Origin: Pogona vitticeps
Taxonomy: Eukaryota > Chordata > Lepidosauria > Squamata > Agamidae
Length of the DNA stretch: 64,000 nt
Direction of reading: 5' to 3'
Assembly: GCF_051106095.1 (NCBI RefSeq)
Contig: NC_135785.1
Coordinates: forward strand, 104,098,501-104,162,500
The notes under the pieces are model-generated. The model searched no databases, was not told where the DNA came from, and worked only from the letters and a program-made list of their open reading frames with translations. This document shows, one piece after another, positions 1 to 10,729 of the stretch (position 1 is the first letter of the stretch; every line of letters begins with the position of its first letter). The position numbers and the translations under genes are program-made.

Positions 1-714
1 TCACTGGAGACCGAGGCCAAGATCATCCACACCCTTTTATTTCTCATCACTAAGTATGGGTGTGAAAGCTGGATGGTAAAGAAAGCTGACAGGAATATCA
101 TTGATTTGTTTGGAATGTGGTTCTGAAGGAGAGCTTTACAGATACCCAGAGTGCCTCAAAGACAAATAAGTGGGTCCTAAATCAGATCAAGCCTGAACTT
201 GGCAAAAAAGTTGAGACTGAGGCTATTCTACTTTGGACACATCATGAGAAGGCAGAATTGCCCAGAAAAGAGGAAAGTGCTGGGAAAGGTGGAACGGAGC
301 AAGAAAATGGGAAGACCAAATACAAGATGGACTACTGTATTTTTCCATGTATAAGATGCCCCCATGTATAAGACCCCCCAACTTTTCTAACCCACTTTTC
401 TAAGCCTTAGCAAAAGGAGGGGAAAGCAGGGATCAAAGCACTGCGGGATCACTTTGATCTCTGCTTTTTCCTCCACTTGTTTTTGTTCTCGCCTCAGCTT
501 ACTTCCGTGTATAAGACGACCCTCAATTTTTAATCTAAAGATTTTAGACAAAAGTATCATCTTATACATGGAAAAATACGGTAACTTTCTAAAGGAGCCC
601 ATAGGTTTACAAGAGCCAAACACTGCAGTTGAGGGCAGAACATTCTGGAGATTGCTCATTCATAGGGTCACCATAAGTCAGAGGCAACTTGACGGCACAT
701 AGCAACAATTGTTT
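1..714 (+). mobile_element. RTE/BovB-type LINE 3' end, split by a MITE
   Basis: The translation resembles the C-terminal end of RTE-clade ORF2: a YGCESW motif, KKADR, then an FGHIMRR-like motif near 225-250. After the inserted element at 335-581 the LINE resumes and ends at about 650-714 in the shared RTE/Sauria tail (gggtcaccataagtcagagg followed by cttgacggcaca and a CAA-rich end). It is 5' truncated by the window edge or by reverse transcription, and carries several frame breaks. It is a dead copy on the plus strand. Confidence 0.75.
335..581. mobile_element. TA-flanked MITE inside the RTE fragment
   Basis: The left end CTGTATTTTTCCATGTATAA is matched inverted at the right end, which reads CCGTATTTTTCCATGTATAA on the minus strand. 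TA dinucleotides flank both sides (333-334, 582-583). This is the structure of a non-autonomous Tc1/mariner-like element of 247 bp. It interrupts the LINE, so it is younger than it. The family name is not recognised with certainty. Confidence 0.75.
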
Positions 715-1294
715 ATACTTATGATTTATGCCTATATATGCGTGTATGTAAGCAGGGCCGGACTGGGACCAAAAATCGGTCCTGGCATTTAGAGCACACA
801 GGCCCACCGGCTGTGGGGACACAGGCCCACCTGTTGTGGGCTCCATTCACGATATTGTGGCGCGCTGAAAGGGCGTTGCTGGTATAGTGGTATTGGTACA
901 TGCTTACGAGTTCTCCCTATCCCAATCATTGCCCTGGTTGTATAAATAACAAGGAGCATAAGGAAATCTAAACCTATAAAATCATCACGTTAAACAAAAA
1001 GTGTAATTAAAATTTAATGTTTAAATTTGTCAATGATAGTGCTCTCTAAACAAAAAACACCAACAGTACAATGTGAGATCTTATAGCTATTTTAATGTAT
1101 TGAAACATTAGATCATTAAACATAACTGCAACAAAACGTTCAATGTGAACAAGCCATAAGTAGCAGATCCTCCTACATCAACACTTCCACCAGGAACAAA
1201 AGGCTCGGCTCAAGAGCTTTCCACCTCGTTTATGATTTGAACATTTTAAATTTGAACCCTACTAATACTGGAAAGACTTAGGAATGATACGTTA

Positions 1295-3310
1295 TCAAGG
1301 AATAAGAAGACTTTGCAGGGCTTCACTACTCTCTGCAACTCTGTTGATGATGGCATCCACATCAAGACTCATGAGGATTTCTTTTTCTGTAGCCATTAAC
1401 ATGAATGAATCCAAATGGTCCTGGGATACAGTATTCCTCAGTCGATTCTTGATGAACCTCAAGGTGGAGAAGCTTCTCTCACAAGCAACTTGAGTAAATG
1501 ATAGAGTCAGTAGGAATTTGTAGGCTAGACCTATCACATTATAGGCATCTGTTAATAAATTGTAGTGCCGTAGAATTTGATAGCAACAAATGGCACAGTT
1601 CTTACATGTTGCACATGGCTTATTTAACAGCTCCATTTCATAAAATTGTTGACTTAGATCTTCCATGGGCGTTTCTCTTGACACCCTTACAGTGTATTCT
1701 TCTAGCGCTGATGTCTTCAATTTGTCCCAATGCAAAGCTAGACTAGTTAATTCAGCTGTGGCATTCTCATTAAATTTGATCAAGACTTTACTTAAATCTT
1801 CCATTGCAGATATACAGTATGAAGCCCTTGTTCTCTTATGTTTGAAAAGTTCCTAGGGTCTAGGCATGCATAGTCGGCATACAGTGTTTCACTAGCAAGA
1901 AAACGTCGAGTTATGCTCTCCGTGATTACATCAAGGATCACATTGTGTACTTGTATCTTATATGCCATGATGCCATCAGATATTACTTCATTTTGAAAAC
2001 ATTCACCAGCCATGCTTTTCTTCTTTCTTAACCTTTTATGAGGCAAGGTGGCCTGTACTTCAAGTTCACAATCTTCAAGTTCTTGTAGTTTGTCATTTGC
2101 CCATCTTATAAAATCATCTGCACTGTTCTTGACCCCTTCAAAATCTCTGGCAAGCTTTTTGAGATTTTCCTGTGTCCCTGTGACCATGTGATGAGCTTGT
2201 AATACATCTAAGCCACTTGTTTGTAGATATTTTGACAACGGGGATGTCAGCTCAAAAATCTGAAGAAATATATGTGCTGTGAGAACCATCTCATATTTAA
2301 GCAGTGATTCTACGTAGGTTTTTGCCTTTATTCGTACTTCTGGCTTAGATCTTGAGTTTTCTTCAGTCTTTGCCAATGTTACAATAAGGTCAACATATAA
2401 AGCCGAATCAGGTTGGGAAAATGATCCAAATATTTTTCTAAGTGCTGCATCTTTGGACCACCAGCGTGTTTCCCCAATCACAGAGAGGCTTCGATGGTGT
2501 GGGTCCTGACTGACATTTAGCCATACATTCATTTGTTGATAAGACTCACGAATAAAAACTCCAACATCATTTATTAGATTAAATAATGATGCACTTGGAA
2601 TTACAACCTTTGTGGTGTCAGCCAGTACTAAATTGAGTACAGTACATGTGCATAACACCAAACATGAATTTGGCCTGGGGATTCTCTGGACAGCCATGTA
2701 GAGAAGCCTCTATACTGTCCTTGCATGTTAGCTGCTCCATCGGTAGAACTACCAGTGCAATTTTTTATGTCAATTTTACATGACTGCAGAACTTGCCTTA
2801 GTAAGGTAAGAAAGTATTCACCTGATGAAGACTCACAATCGACCACTGCCAGGAGCTTCTCATGAATACAGTCTGTCACATAACGAACAATTACTGAGCA
2901 TTGGTCTCTTGAAGTAATATCCCGAGTTGTGTCAATTTGCACTGAGAACATCCCAGCTTCTCTAACACCGCTTGCCACTGCCTCTTGAATTAACTGTCGT
3001 ATTGTTTCGACAACTTTATTTATTGTTGTTTTGGAGAGCAAAGTTACTAATGATCCTCTGCCCTTTCCACTTGAATGTGACTTCTTGCTTTTTGCTATGC
3101 AATTGTTGACATGTTCTTTAAGGCAGACATCATACTTGCTAAGAAGTAAGACCAACTCTAAAAAATTTCCATGATCAAGTGAATGGTCCTCCAATGTGTA
3201 TGCAGCCTCAAATTTGTTGCCTCGATAGCTAAGTCCACGTTTCCCAATCATTTTCACAATGTCTATGACACGCTCCAATATCTGACGTCTTTTTCTGACT
3301 TTGGGGATTT
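1295..3310 (-). pseudogene. hAT transposase remnant (DUF4371/hATC type)
   Basis: Read from 3310 down to 1295 in three frames. The first part (about 3278-2628) holds the RNase H-like start, with acidic residues in VQIDTTRD and STDGAAN, and a CYAHVL motif. The second part (2697-1792) continues with LVLADTTK and GETRWWSK, characteristic of ZMYM1-like/DUF4371 hAT transposases. The third part (1804-1295) holds the hATC dimerisation region with ACERSFSTLRFIKNRLR. Frame changes lie at the overlaps 2628-2697 and 1792-1804. The usual N-terminal zinc finger is missing: a stop lies just upstream of 3310 and the sequence beyond becomes purine-rich repeat. It cannot make an active enzyme as it stands. The family is clear; the exact subfamily is not. 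Confidence 0.85.
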
Positions 3311-3484
3311 GATTCTGTGCGTCTCATTTTCTCCATTATATCTCTTTAAACAAAGAGCCATTCATTGGATCATAAGCTTTGTGAAGAAGAATCTCAAATC
3401 TACCTCTAGTGTTGTCCTTCATGGGCAGATTTTGTTACCCTCTGGGGATACTTTGCAAAGAACCCAGGTCCTTACCTCCGAGGG

Positions 3485-3630
3485 GCAAAGAGAGGAGGGA
3501 AGGAAGGAGATGGGGGGGAAGGCAGGAAAAGAGAGAAAGAGGAAGGAAGGAGCTGATGATGAATGGAAGGAAGGAAGGAGATACTGTAGGGGGAAAGAAG
3601 GAAGGCAGGAAAAGAAGGAAGTTAAGAAAC
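3485..3630. repeat. purine-rich GGAA/GAAAG low-complexity tract
   Basis: An imperfect run of GGAAGGAAGG-type units, nearly all purine on the plus strand. It lies inside the hAT element, just upstream of the transposase remnant, and explains the long but meaningless open frames here. Confidence 0.85.
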
Positions 3631-3959
3631 GAAAACATTCTCACACATACATGTGAATGACATAGAATGTGTCATTATAAGCACCATATCTCCAGAGAAG
3701 GTTTGTGGGTGGGGATGGTCGTGGGGCAATCCACTTCATGGGTGGGGGCCCTTCTCTTGGCCGTTGAATTTCCCTTTTGTCTGTACCCATATTTCACCCC
3801 CACCTTCGTGTTTAAACCAATCATCCTGGCCTCTCTGAGTCCTGCACCATGGGCTCTTCCTTCCTCGCCCCCCTTCTGCCCAGAGCAGGCAAGGGCAGTC
3901 CCGGACACAGTGGCCTGGGGCTCATGCTGAGGTCTCTGGGGCAGCCCCGGTTCCCACCC

Positions 3960-4560
3960 ACCTCCCGTGAAATAAATTTGGCCAAAAATGCCTATTATTC
4001 ATGCATCTGCCTCAGGAAGGAATAATTGCGGAGCCGGAGCCCCATTAGCGGCCCAAGACGAGGCAGGGGGCGCGGCTGGGGTTGGTGGTAGAAGCGGTCA
4101 CCCCCCCGCTCTGCCGGCAGATGGTAGCTTCCATGCAAAGCGCCTGGGCTTGGGCGGGGCGGCTGCGGGTGGGTCTCCTTTGGGGAGCGGCCAGCCCTTC
4201 GCCTCGCTCGCTCGCCCTTGCCTTCCTTCCTTCCTTCCTTGCTCACCTTGGCCGGAGAGACCCGGCGTCGGAGGAGCCAGTGTGGCAGCGGCCGCCCACC
4301 TCCCCCCTGGGCAGTTGGCAGGATGCGGCCCCGGCGCCGGCGCCGGCTGCTGACCCGCCCTCCCGCGCCTGCCTCCTCCTCCTCCTCGGCGCGCAGGCCG
4401 GCGGCGCCTCGGGCGTGATGGAGGGGAGCCAGCCGCTGGCCCTGCACGTCGACGGCGGAGCCCTCCCGGCTGCCACCGAGCTCTGCGCCCCTGGCCGCCA
4501 CAGGAACCGGCCGTTCTGACCATCGGCCGTTCTGGCATTTGCCAGAATGGCCAGATGGCC
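3960..4560. other. CpG-rich, promoter-like segment inside the hAT
   Basis: GC content and CpG density jump sharply compared with all other parts of the window (for example cggcgccggcgccgg around 4331, gcgcgcaggccggcggcg around 4390). Just left of it, at 3985-4060, is an AT/GC mixed stretch with several ATTA cores that looks like regulatory DNA. Open frames run on both strands but none is recognised, and the CpG richness makes chance frames likely. It may be the transposase promoter or a piece of host CpG island captured by the transposon. Confidence 0.55.
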
Positions 4561-4580
4561 AGTCCGGCCCTGTATGTAAG

Positions 4581-6403
4581 AAAGGAATATATTTGCCCAA
4601 TAAAGATCTCTTCATTAGTGTGAAGAACAATTTCTTAGCATCTACTAAGATGCTGTACCATAAGGTTCAAGAATCCTTTATGAATCCTTGTATGTGTATA
4701 TATATGCACAACATTGTATAAGTTTGTAGACAACACTAAGGGCCAGATAAAGTTGAAATCCAGCCCCAGAAACACTGGCTGATCATGCCTGCCTCAAACC
4801 AAAACCAATCAAACTCTTAAACTGAACAGCTGCTTGAAGTAACACAATTGTTGTAGAGTTCTCATTCCATTTGATATGTAACTACACAACATAAATGGTG
4901 ATATTTTCTGAGCATCTGCATAAACACTGAGCATTGACTTAAACCCTTGACACTTTCATCTACCTTTATTAAAACACAAGTCTGTTTCATTACACATTTT
5001 GGAAACTACCTTGCTTTTGCTTGTAATTGTGATTTATTTCAGAAGATAGGAAGACTTCATTTGCATGAGTAATGTCTTGGGCACATAGCTGTGAAAGATT
5101 AGCAAGATGGAAGGATACCAATAGGACAGGAGGAAATATGTATTTGTCTTAATGTGCAGTCTGGCCCCTCTTTCATGCCAACAATTTTCAAAGAAAGCCA
5201 TGTTAGTCCATTTCATTATGCATAAGGAAACAAAGTCATATGGTATATTTGAGACTAATGGGTTCATTTCAGTGTGAGCTTTCTTAGATGAAAACCCACC
5301 CCTTTGGACTTGGTTTACGTAGACAAAGACCATGAATATGTGCATAAACACTGAATGGACAGACACATATAACGCTAAGTGACAACACATATAATGAATT
5401 TTCAATGTGCTAATTACATAGACATCCTCACAACAGCAGAATAGTAGAATATTCAAATAATCAGCTAATGTAAATTGTCTGTGGGCTGATGCATAACGGC
5501 TGTTTTTCAGGTCAAATACCTTTACCTTCTTCCTAAATCAGCATCAGATTCTGAGGTCAGAGTTTATCCCAATAAAACAACTTCGGGGTTTTACACAAAA
5601 CTGTGGGGGGAAACCCTGCTAATTAAGATATGTAGGCCAGTATCCTGTCAGCACACACAGAACAGTGCAATTGTGTAAGCATTGCCCCAGTTTCAATAGG
5701 CTCTCTGTTGTATGTCTGGTCATGTGATCGGTCTTACAAGTGCAAGACGAGACACAACTAATCTCATAAGCAGGGCAAAACCGCACACAATGAAAAGCCT
5801 GACAGAATGGGAGGAACACACAAACAATTATCCTTCTGCTCCTTGTTTGCTAAACAGGACACTGGCCATTATGCATTAAAAACTCTAGTTTTATTTAGGT
5901 CCCTAGATGCACACTAGAATTTACCAATGAAACTCACTTAATCTGTTTCCCTCTCAAATTTCCCTCTTATGCTGAGACACATGATTATATAAAAAAGAGG
6001 ACTCTTCTCACTGACAGTTGGATCTCAGAGTTTCACAGATAAACATAGTGACACATACACATTTCACATTGAAATGCTGCCTCATCTCAATTATCAAAAC
6101 TTTGATAAAACAACCTCAAATAATTTTGCTTACACAAAAGACCACACAACTGTATCAAATATATTTATTCTCCAAAAATTGTACATTTCTATGCTAGGTT
6201 TATATTAATTTGTCAACTGCAAGTTCATCCCCCAAATTATCAATTCTCTAGTAGTTCTAATGATCTGAGGCTACTTTGGCAGATTTATTTTAGTTGCTAG
6301 GCCTCTTTAGCTATTTTATGTGTTGTTTTTAATCATAGCACTTCTTTTGACCTCTTCTTATATACTCTGTATTACATGATTACAGCCAGAGTATGATTTT
6401 TAA
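4581..6403. other. unassigned, presumed RGR intron 1
   Basis: AT-rich sequence with no recognised repeat or exon. A 140-codon minus-strand frame at 5034-5456 has no recognisable motif and is taken as chance. The stretch is placed inside RGR intron 1 because RGR exon 1 lies to the right on the minus strand and no later RGR exon was found. Confidence 0.5.
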
Positions 6404-6616
6404 AGATGGCTGGATAGGCCAGTGAGTCAAGTAGGAAGTTGCACAGCCCAGAATTTGGGGTGGGTTGGGGGCAATCTGCATAGCGCCAGAGCGCCCATGG
6501 AAGAAGGAAATGGTAAATCACTTCTGAGTGCTCAGTAGCTAGAAAACCCTGGAAAGGGTCACCATGAATTGGAATCAACTTGATGGCACATAATTATTAT
6601 CATTATTATTTTTAAA
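6404..6616 (+). mobile_element. Sauria-type SINE
   Basis: Begins with a degraded tRNA-like head (gctggataggccagtgagtc), has the body phrase ccagagcgcccatggaagaa, then the RTE-type tail gggtcaccatgaattggaat, cttgatggcaca and a TAT/TTA-rich end. Sauria SINEs are known to share their 3' end with RTE/BovB LINEs, which occur in this window. Confidence 0.8.
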
Positions 6617-9600
6617 AATGAAACTAATATACTAACTTCAAAGTGAGAGAAGCAGAAAACTGTAGAAGTGAAAAAGACAGTAGAATTAATATACTACTTT
6701 TCTCTGTAAATATTTAAGAAGTTTTAAACATGCAATAAAAATGAAGTGTGAACAAATGAGGACAAAGTGTATATATAAAAATGTGTGTATTATGGACATG
6801 GAATCTGTATGTTTAAGTGTTCAACTGGTGTGTACCTTCCTCAGAGATATTAAAGAAACAACATGCATTTATATCCATTAGAAAGTCAAAATTGCCTGCA
6901 TATTTCTGCCAGAGGTATTTTCAGTGGAAAACCCAAGGTATCACTTGGTGTCACAAGTGAAAAGTCACTACGTAGTTCTGAATCCACATGTATTTAAATA
7001 TGATGACATCTAAATTTTGGGGTGCATGAAGGATGAAATGGCTATAACAGTGCATAGACTGGGGTGGATTAAGAAAGGCCACTATTACTTGGGCCACAGG
7101 TTTATTGAGTGTGACTTAGCAGGGGGCAAAGGTTCATTAATTGTGGAGTCCAAGTGTTGCCCAAATCCCACCACCCAGCATTTGTGCTGAGATAACAAAG
7201 GGAATGTCAGGAACACTGGGTCCTTATTACAACCAATGACAGTACAGTATGTATCCCTCTTACAACCAGTGTGTGCAGCAAGCATGCTGAGTTCCAAACT
7301 GGGGATTTGAAGAGATATTCCACAAACATTGGAGGGTTTTTGCTCCCTTGTCCTCTGCAAATATTGATCCAACTGAATGTGGCCAATAACTGCACTCCAT
7401 GAGTGTCTACTTAAGGAGTCAACTGGATTTTGTTCTCACATGCCTGGGGATATGTTATCTTGTGTGATCTGAGAGACCGTGGATTGAATGAACTCATCCA
7501 TGTTCTTCTGAACATACATGCCTAGGATCTTTGAGCTGTAGTGCTACTTAAGATAGATTGGACTGTCACTCATATTCGGACAGAGCCATCTAACAGGGGA
7601 ATTTTATTGTACATACAAAAGTTAAAATGTACAAAATGATTGCATTAGGAACTAGCAAAGATTACAAGTGAGTTGCCTAAATGGCATAAAGGAAGTAAAT
7701 ACAGAAAATGACTAGATATATATATATTTGCTTTGGAATATTATGGTGAAATATCTGCACCAAAGAAGCAGACTTACAGAACTGAGACAATTTGAAAAAC
7801 TATTTGTGCTTGGCTACACAATATTCAAATTCCAGGAAATACCAAGGGTTGAAGCTAAGCAACTGGACCCTTTTGCATGTTATCTGCACTTGTTTAAAAA
7901 TCACTGCCAGGGTTTACTCTTTTTTAGCATGGGTAAGACTGCTCCGTTTGAGTTTGGTTTTCAATATCTATGACTGCCGATATCGAATGACAGCACCCTA
8001 GTGGATGTTTCATGTCACTTGGTTGGTAAGCCACTTCAGTGCTATGTCACTTCACCCCACCCAAAAACCCCCCAAAAAGGATGTGTGGAGCTATACATTT
8101 CCACCATTGCCTCTGGGAGGGAGATACATGAGAGGAATGGAAGGGGATTTTCAATTTTCTTCAATCCAGCACTATGTCACTTAGGTGCTATGCCACTTAC
8201 CAATATATATACCCACAGAGGGAGACACAAAAGAAATGCAGGAGCATGGAAGCAAAGAGGGAAGAACAGGCTAAATAGGGTGTCTTTGAAATGCAGTGTT
8301 TTTTTTTTTTTTGTCCTGAAACCAGCTGGTGCTTGCATGTGAATACAAGGATCACATGCCACACCTTGAAGTGGCCCTGTTTAGCTTGATCTAGTCCAGG
8401 GTAATTTGGCTGTCTAGGTGCATCCCAAGCAAAGCAGAGCCTCTTCCCAGGAACCAGTCCTCAGAGAAATCAAACTGAAAGCTTTTATGAGATGGAGGCA
8501 GAGGAGAACTCCTTTCAGGATGGCAATTGACAAACCCTGATCTCTCAGTTATAGGCAATTCTACAAGAATCTTGCAGGAGGAAACCTCCCAATCCCAACT
8601 GAAGCAGATTCTTCAAGGCAGATGATCTACCAGAACTCCTCTGAGGAGCTGCCTCATCTTCTGGAGGGATGTTATGGCCATACTTTATTAAATAAAAAGA
8701 ATTAACATTCTGCTGTGCACCCTTGATGCAAGGTGATTATCACAGCAATGAGACCGTCTGCCATAGCAAGCTTGCATGGCAATCTTCCTTCTTTCGACCA
8801 CGTTTACAATACAAACAGCAGCTTTATGTATTAAATATATATAAATACATGTAGAAGTCTGCACGCTACCTTTACAAGCGAGGTGTCTGTCTCTCTGTAT
8901 ATAAAGCTAGGCAGTTTGGTAACACCAGATTAAAACATCAGAATGTGTCTTATTTCTCAGTCTCCGGTGACTATGGAATACTGATGGTTTGGGAGGAAGG
9001 GCAGAAGAACTTTTAGCCTCCTGAACAGGGAACATTCCATGTTGTACGATTTTAATGCAGTTTCCAGTTATGCATGCTAAACAACATTATATTAAATCTG
9101 CTCACTATATGAAACAGATTCATCTCATGCTGCGTTTCTCAACCAGTAATGTACGATATATTTTTTAGCTATGGTTTGTGCTGTCATGGAAACCTTAAGT
9201 GCCAAGGGGCTGAAGCAAGTAAGAGGAAGATGTCTGATGTCCTTACATTGTGCTTTCACAAGGAGCATACATCTGTGGCTACATCTCAACCCTGCTGGGA
9301 TGTAGCCTCTACGTTTGAAAGCTTAGCAAAAGAAGGCCTCCCAATAGACTGCTAAGTGGTAGCCCCACGCTAGTGCTAAGAAGTCTGCCTGTTCTACACT
9401 GATTTTCTATATTAAACAGGAAACAAATTGCAGTAAGACTGTACCTTACCTTTAGTTAATCAAAATAGAATATTATATAGTCATGGTAACTGCATAACCA
9501 TACAAATACTACTATTTCATTGCAAGCATTCCTCGTTACTCCAGCCCAAATTCTCCAGCAATTCCCAGTTTAAAAAAATTGGGCATTTTTATAATAGCCA

Positions 9601-10477
9601 TGTTCCCATTAAGGATTACTGTGTGGGCATTCCTTCCAATTTATAATGATGATGATTCTTTTGGGCATAAAGCACACTATTTTAATTTATACCATAGTAG
9701 CCTGACTTACAGATCATTAAATTAACTGCATCTCTTTCCCAAGGAAGCTGAACAGGATGCTTCATCACACAAGATATCTGTTTTTGTTGTTACTGTAGAA
9801 TGTTTTTTGCCAATTGTTCAATAATGGCCTCCTCACTGACTGTGTTGGTAGGGGAGTATGCGAGTTGTAGTCTACTGGTACTGCTGGGATCAGATGGGGG
9901 AAGGCTGTGAAAGAACAACAACTTGAAAACATCTGGCAATAATCACCATCAGTAATGAGGATGAAGGAGGGAAGAAAGGGGGGGAAGAGAAGTCATTTTG
10001 TATCCTCATTTGTTGGTTATTAAAATATGGATATTCTAAAATAAGTTGCAGCCCACTTCTGGGCCATATTATTCATAAGATTGACTAGGCTGAAGCTGAG
10101 GGGCCCCTTTCAACTAACCATAGACAGGCTGTCAGCTGTAGTGGGGTGAAAGATTGGCATGCCAGAGGGGCTTGAAACACCTGAAATCCATGGGTGAATC
10201 TGGTCCTGGTCCACTTCCCATTCAAATATGTCTATTTTAGAGACCCTGAGAATAGGATTGACTTGAAACCTAAAGACATGCAGTGTATCAACAGCCTATT
10301 AAAAAGGCGTCCTGACAACTTCCACAAAAATAAATCCAATTTGCCAAGGATACTTTACAGGCAGTTAATTGGTACATGTTTTTTTCATCCGGACTTCTTT
10401 CAGACCGATTATTATCCTGGAACTGGGGGGAAAATTAGGAGAGAAACTTCTGACAACTGCAATTGATCTTTGCTTAC
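6617..10477. other. unassigned, presumed RGR intron 1
   Basis: No exon of RGR beyond exon 1 could be seen on the minus strand here; I looked for the exon 2 LRTP/ALAD region, WPYG and the DRYHHYC region. A minus-strand AATAAA near 7110 is followed by no gene structure. Old repeat fragments may be present but none could be named. Confidence 0.45.
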
Positions 10478-10559
10478 CTTCTACCAGCAGGGCGGTGCCA
10501 ATGACAAACACTTCTAATTCGGTGAAGCCTTCAGGAATGGGATATGCGGTTGTAACCAT
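10478..10559 (-). CDS. RGR: RGR opsin, coding exon 1 only
   Basis: RGR is a retinal-binding opsin of retinal pigment epithelium and Mueller glia, thought to act as a retinal photoisomerase in chromophore recycling. The minus-strand frame starts at 10559 and reads MVTTAYPIPEGF, then TELEVF, VIGTALLVE, closely matching the N-terminus of vertebrate RGR (GFxELEVFxxGxALLVE). This covers the extracellular N-terminus and the start of helix 1. After 27 codons plus one base the sequence becomes gtaagc, a good donor, giving the phase-1 junction known for RGR. The ATG sits in tgcaaatATGG. The remaining exons should lie left of this, but none was recognised, so intron 1 is inferred to exceed 10 kb and to contain the hAT. 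The neighbour LRIT1 in divergent orientation agrees with mammalian gene order. Confidence 0.88.
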
Positions 10560-10718
10560 ATTTGCAGTACAAATGCCACCTATTTTGGGCTTTCCACTCT
10601 CGCCAGCTGGCTGTCCTTAACTCTTCTAGTCACTAAATTTTACTGTTTTCTTTCAGCCACTCTAAGACCCCCCAACCTTCTTAAAGAGCCAAACCACGCG
10701 GAGACACATGAAACTTCT

Positions 10719-10726
10719 TATATAAA
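10719..10726 (-). promoter_or_regulatory. putative RGR TATA box
   Basis: On the minus strand the sequence reads tttTTATATAAgaag. This is about 160 bp upstream of the RGR start codon, which would place a transcription start near 10690 and give a leader of about 130 nt. An unspliced leader is assumed. This is inference from position and motif only. Confidence 0.4.
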
Positions 10727-10729
10727 AAG

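Larger units (their letters stand above)
753..4572 (-). mobile_element. full-length hAT transposon with perfect 8-bp TSD
   Basis: The element starts CAGGGCCGGACTGGG at 753 and ends with the inverse (ccagtccggccctg) at 4572. The 8-bp target duplication tatgtaag is identical at 745-752 and 4573-4580, diagnostic of hAT elements. A transposase remnant is read on the minus strand (about 1295-3300). The right third, about 3650-4560, is GC-rich and unlike the rest. The TSD shows that a unit with these ends inserted at this spot. Total length is 3820 bp. Confidence 0.9.

Noticed and set aside
4082-4538. Long overlapping open frames on both strands in GC-rich sequence
   Set aside because: CpG-rich DNA has few stop codons; frames on both strands overlap, none shows a known motif, and the segment lies inside the hAT element.
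5034-5456. 140-codon minus-strand frame
   Set aside because: No motif, no neighbouring splice structure, composition like the surrounding non-coding DNA.
7085-7372. Minus-strand segment ending in AATAAA, looking like an mRNA 3' end or an old LTR-like piece
   Set aside because: No matching second end, target duplication or exon structure could be seen.
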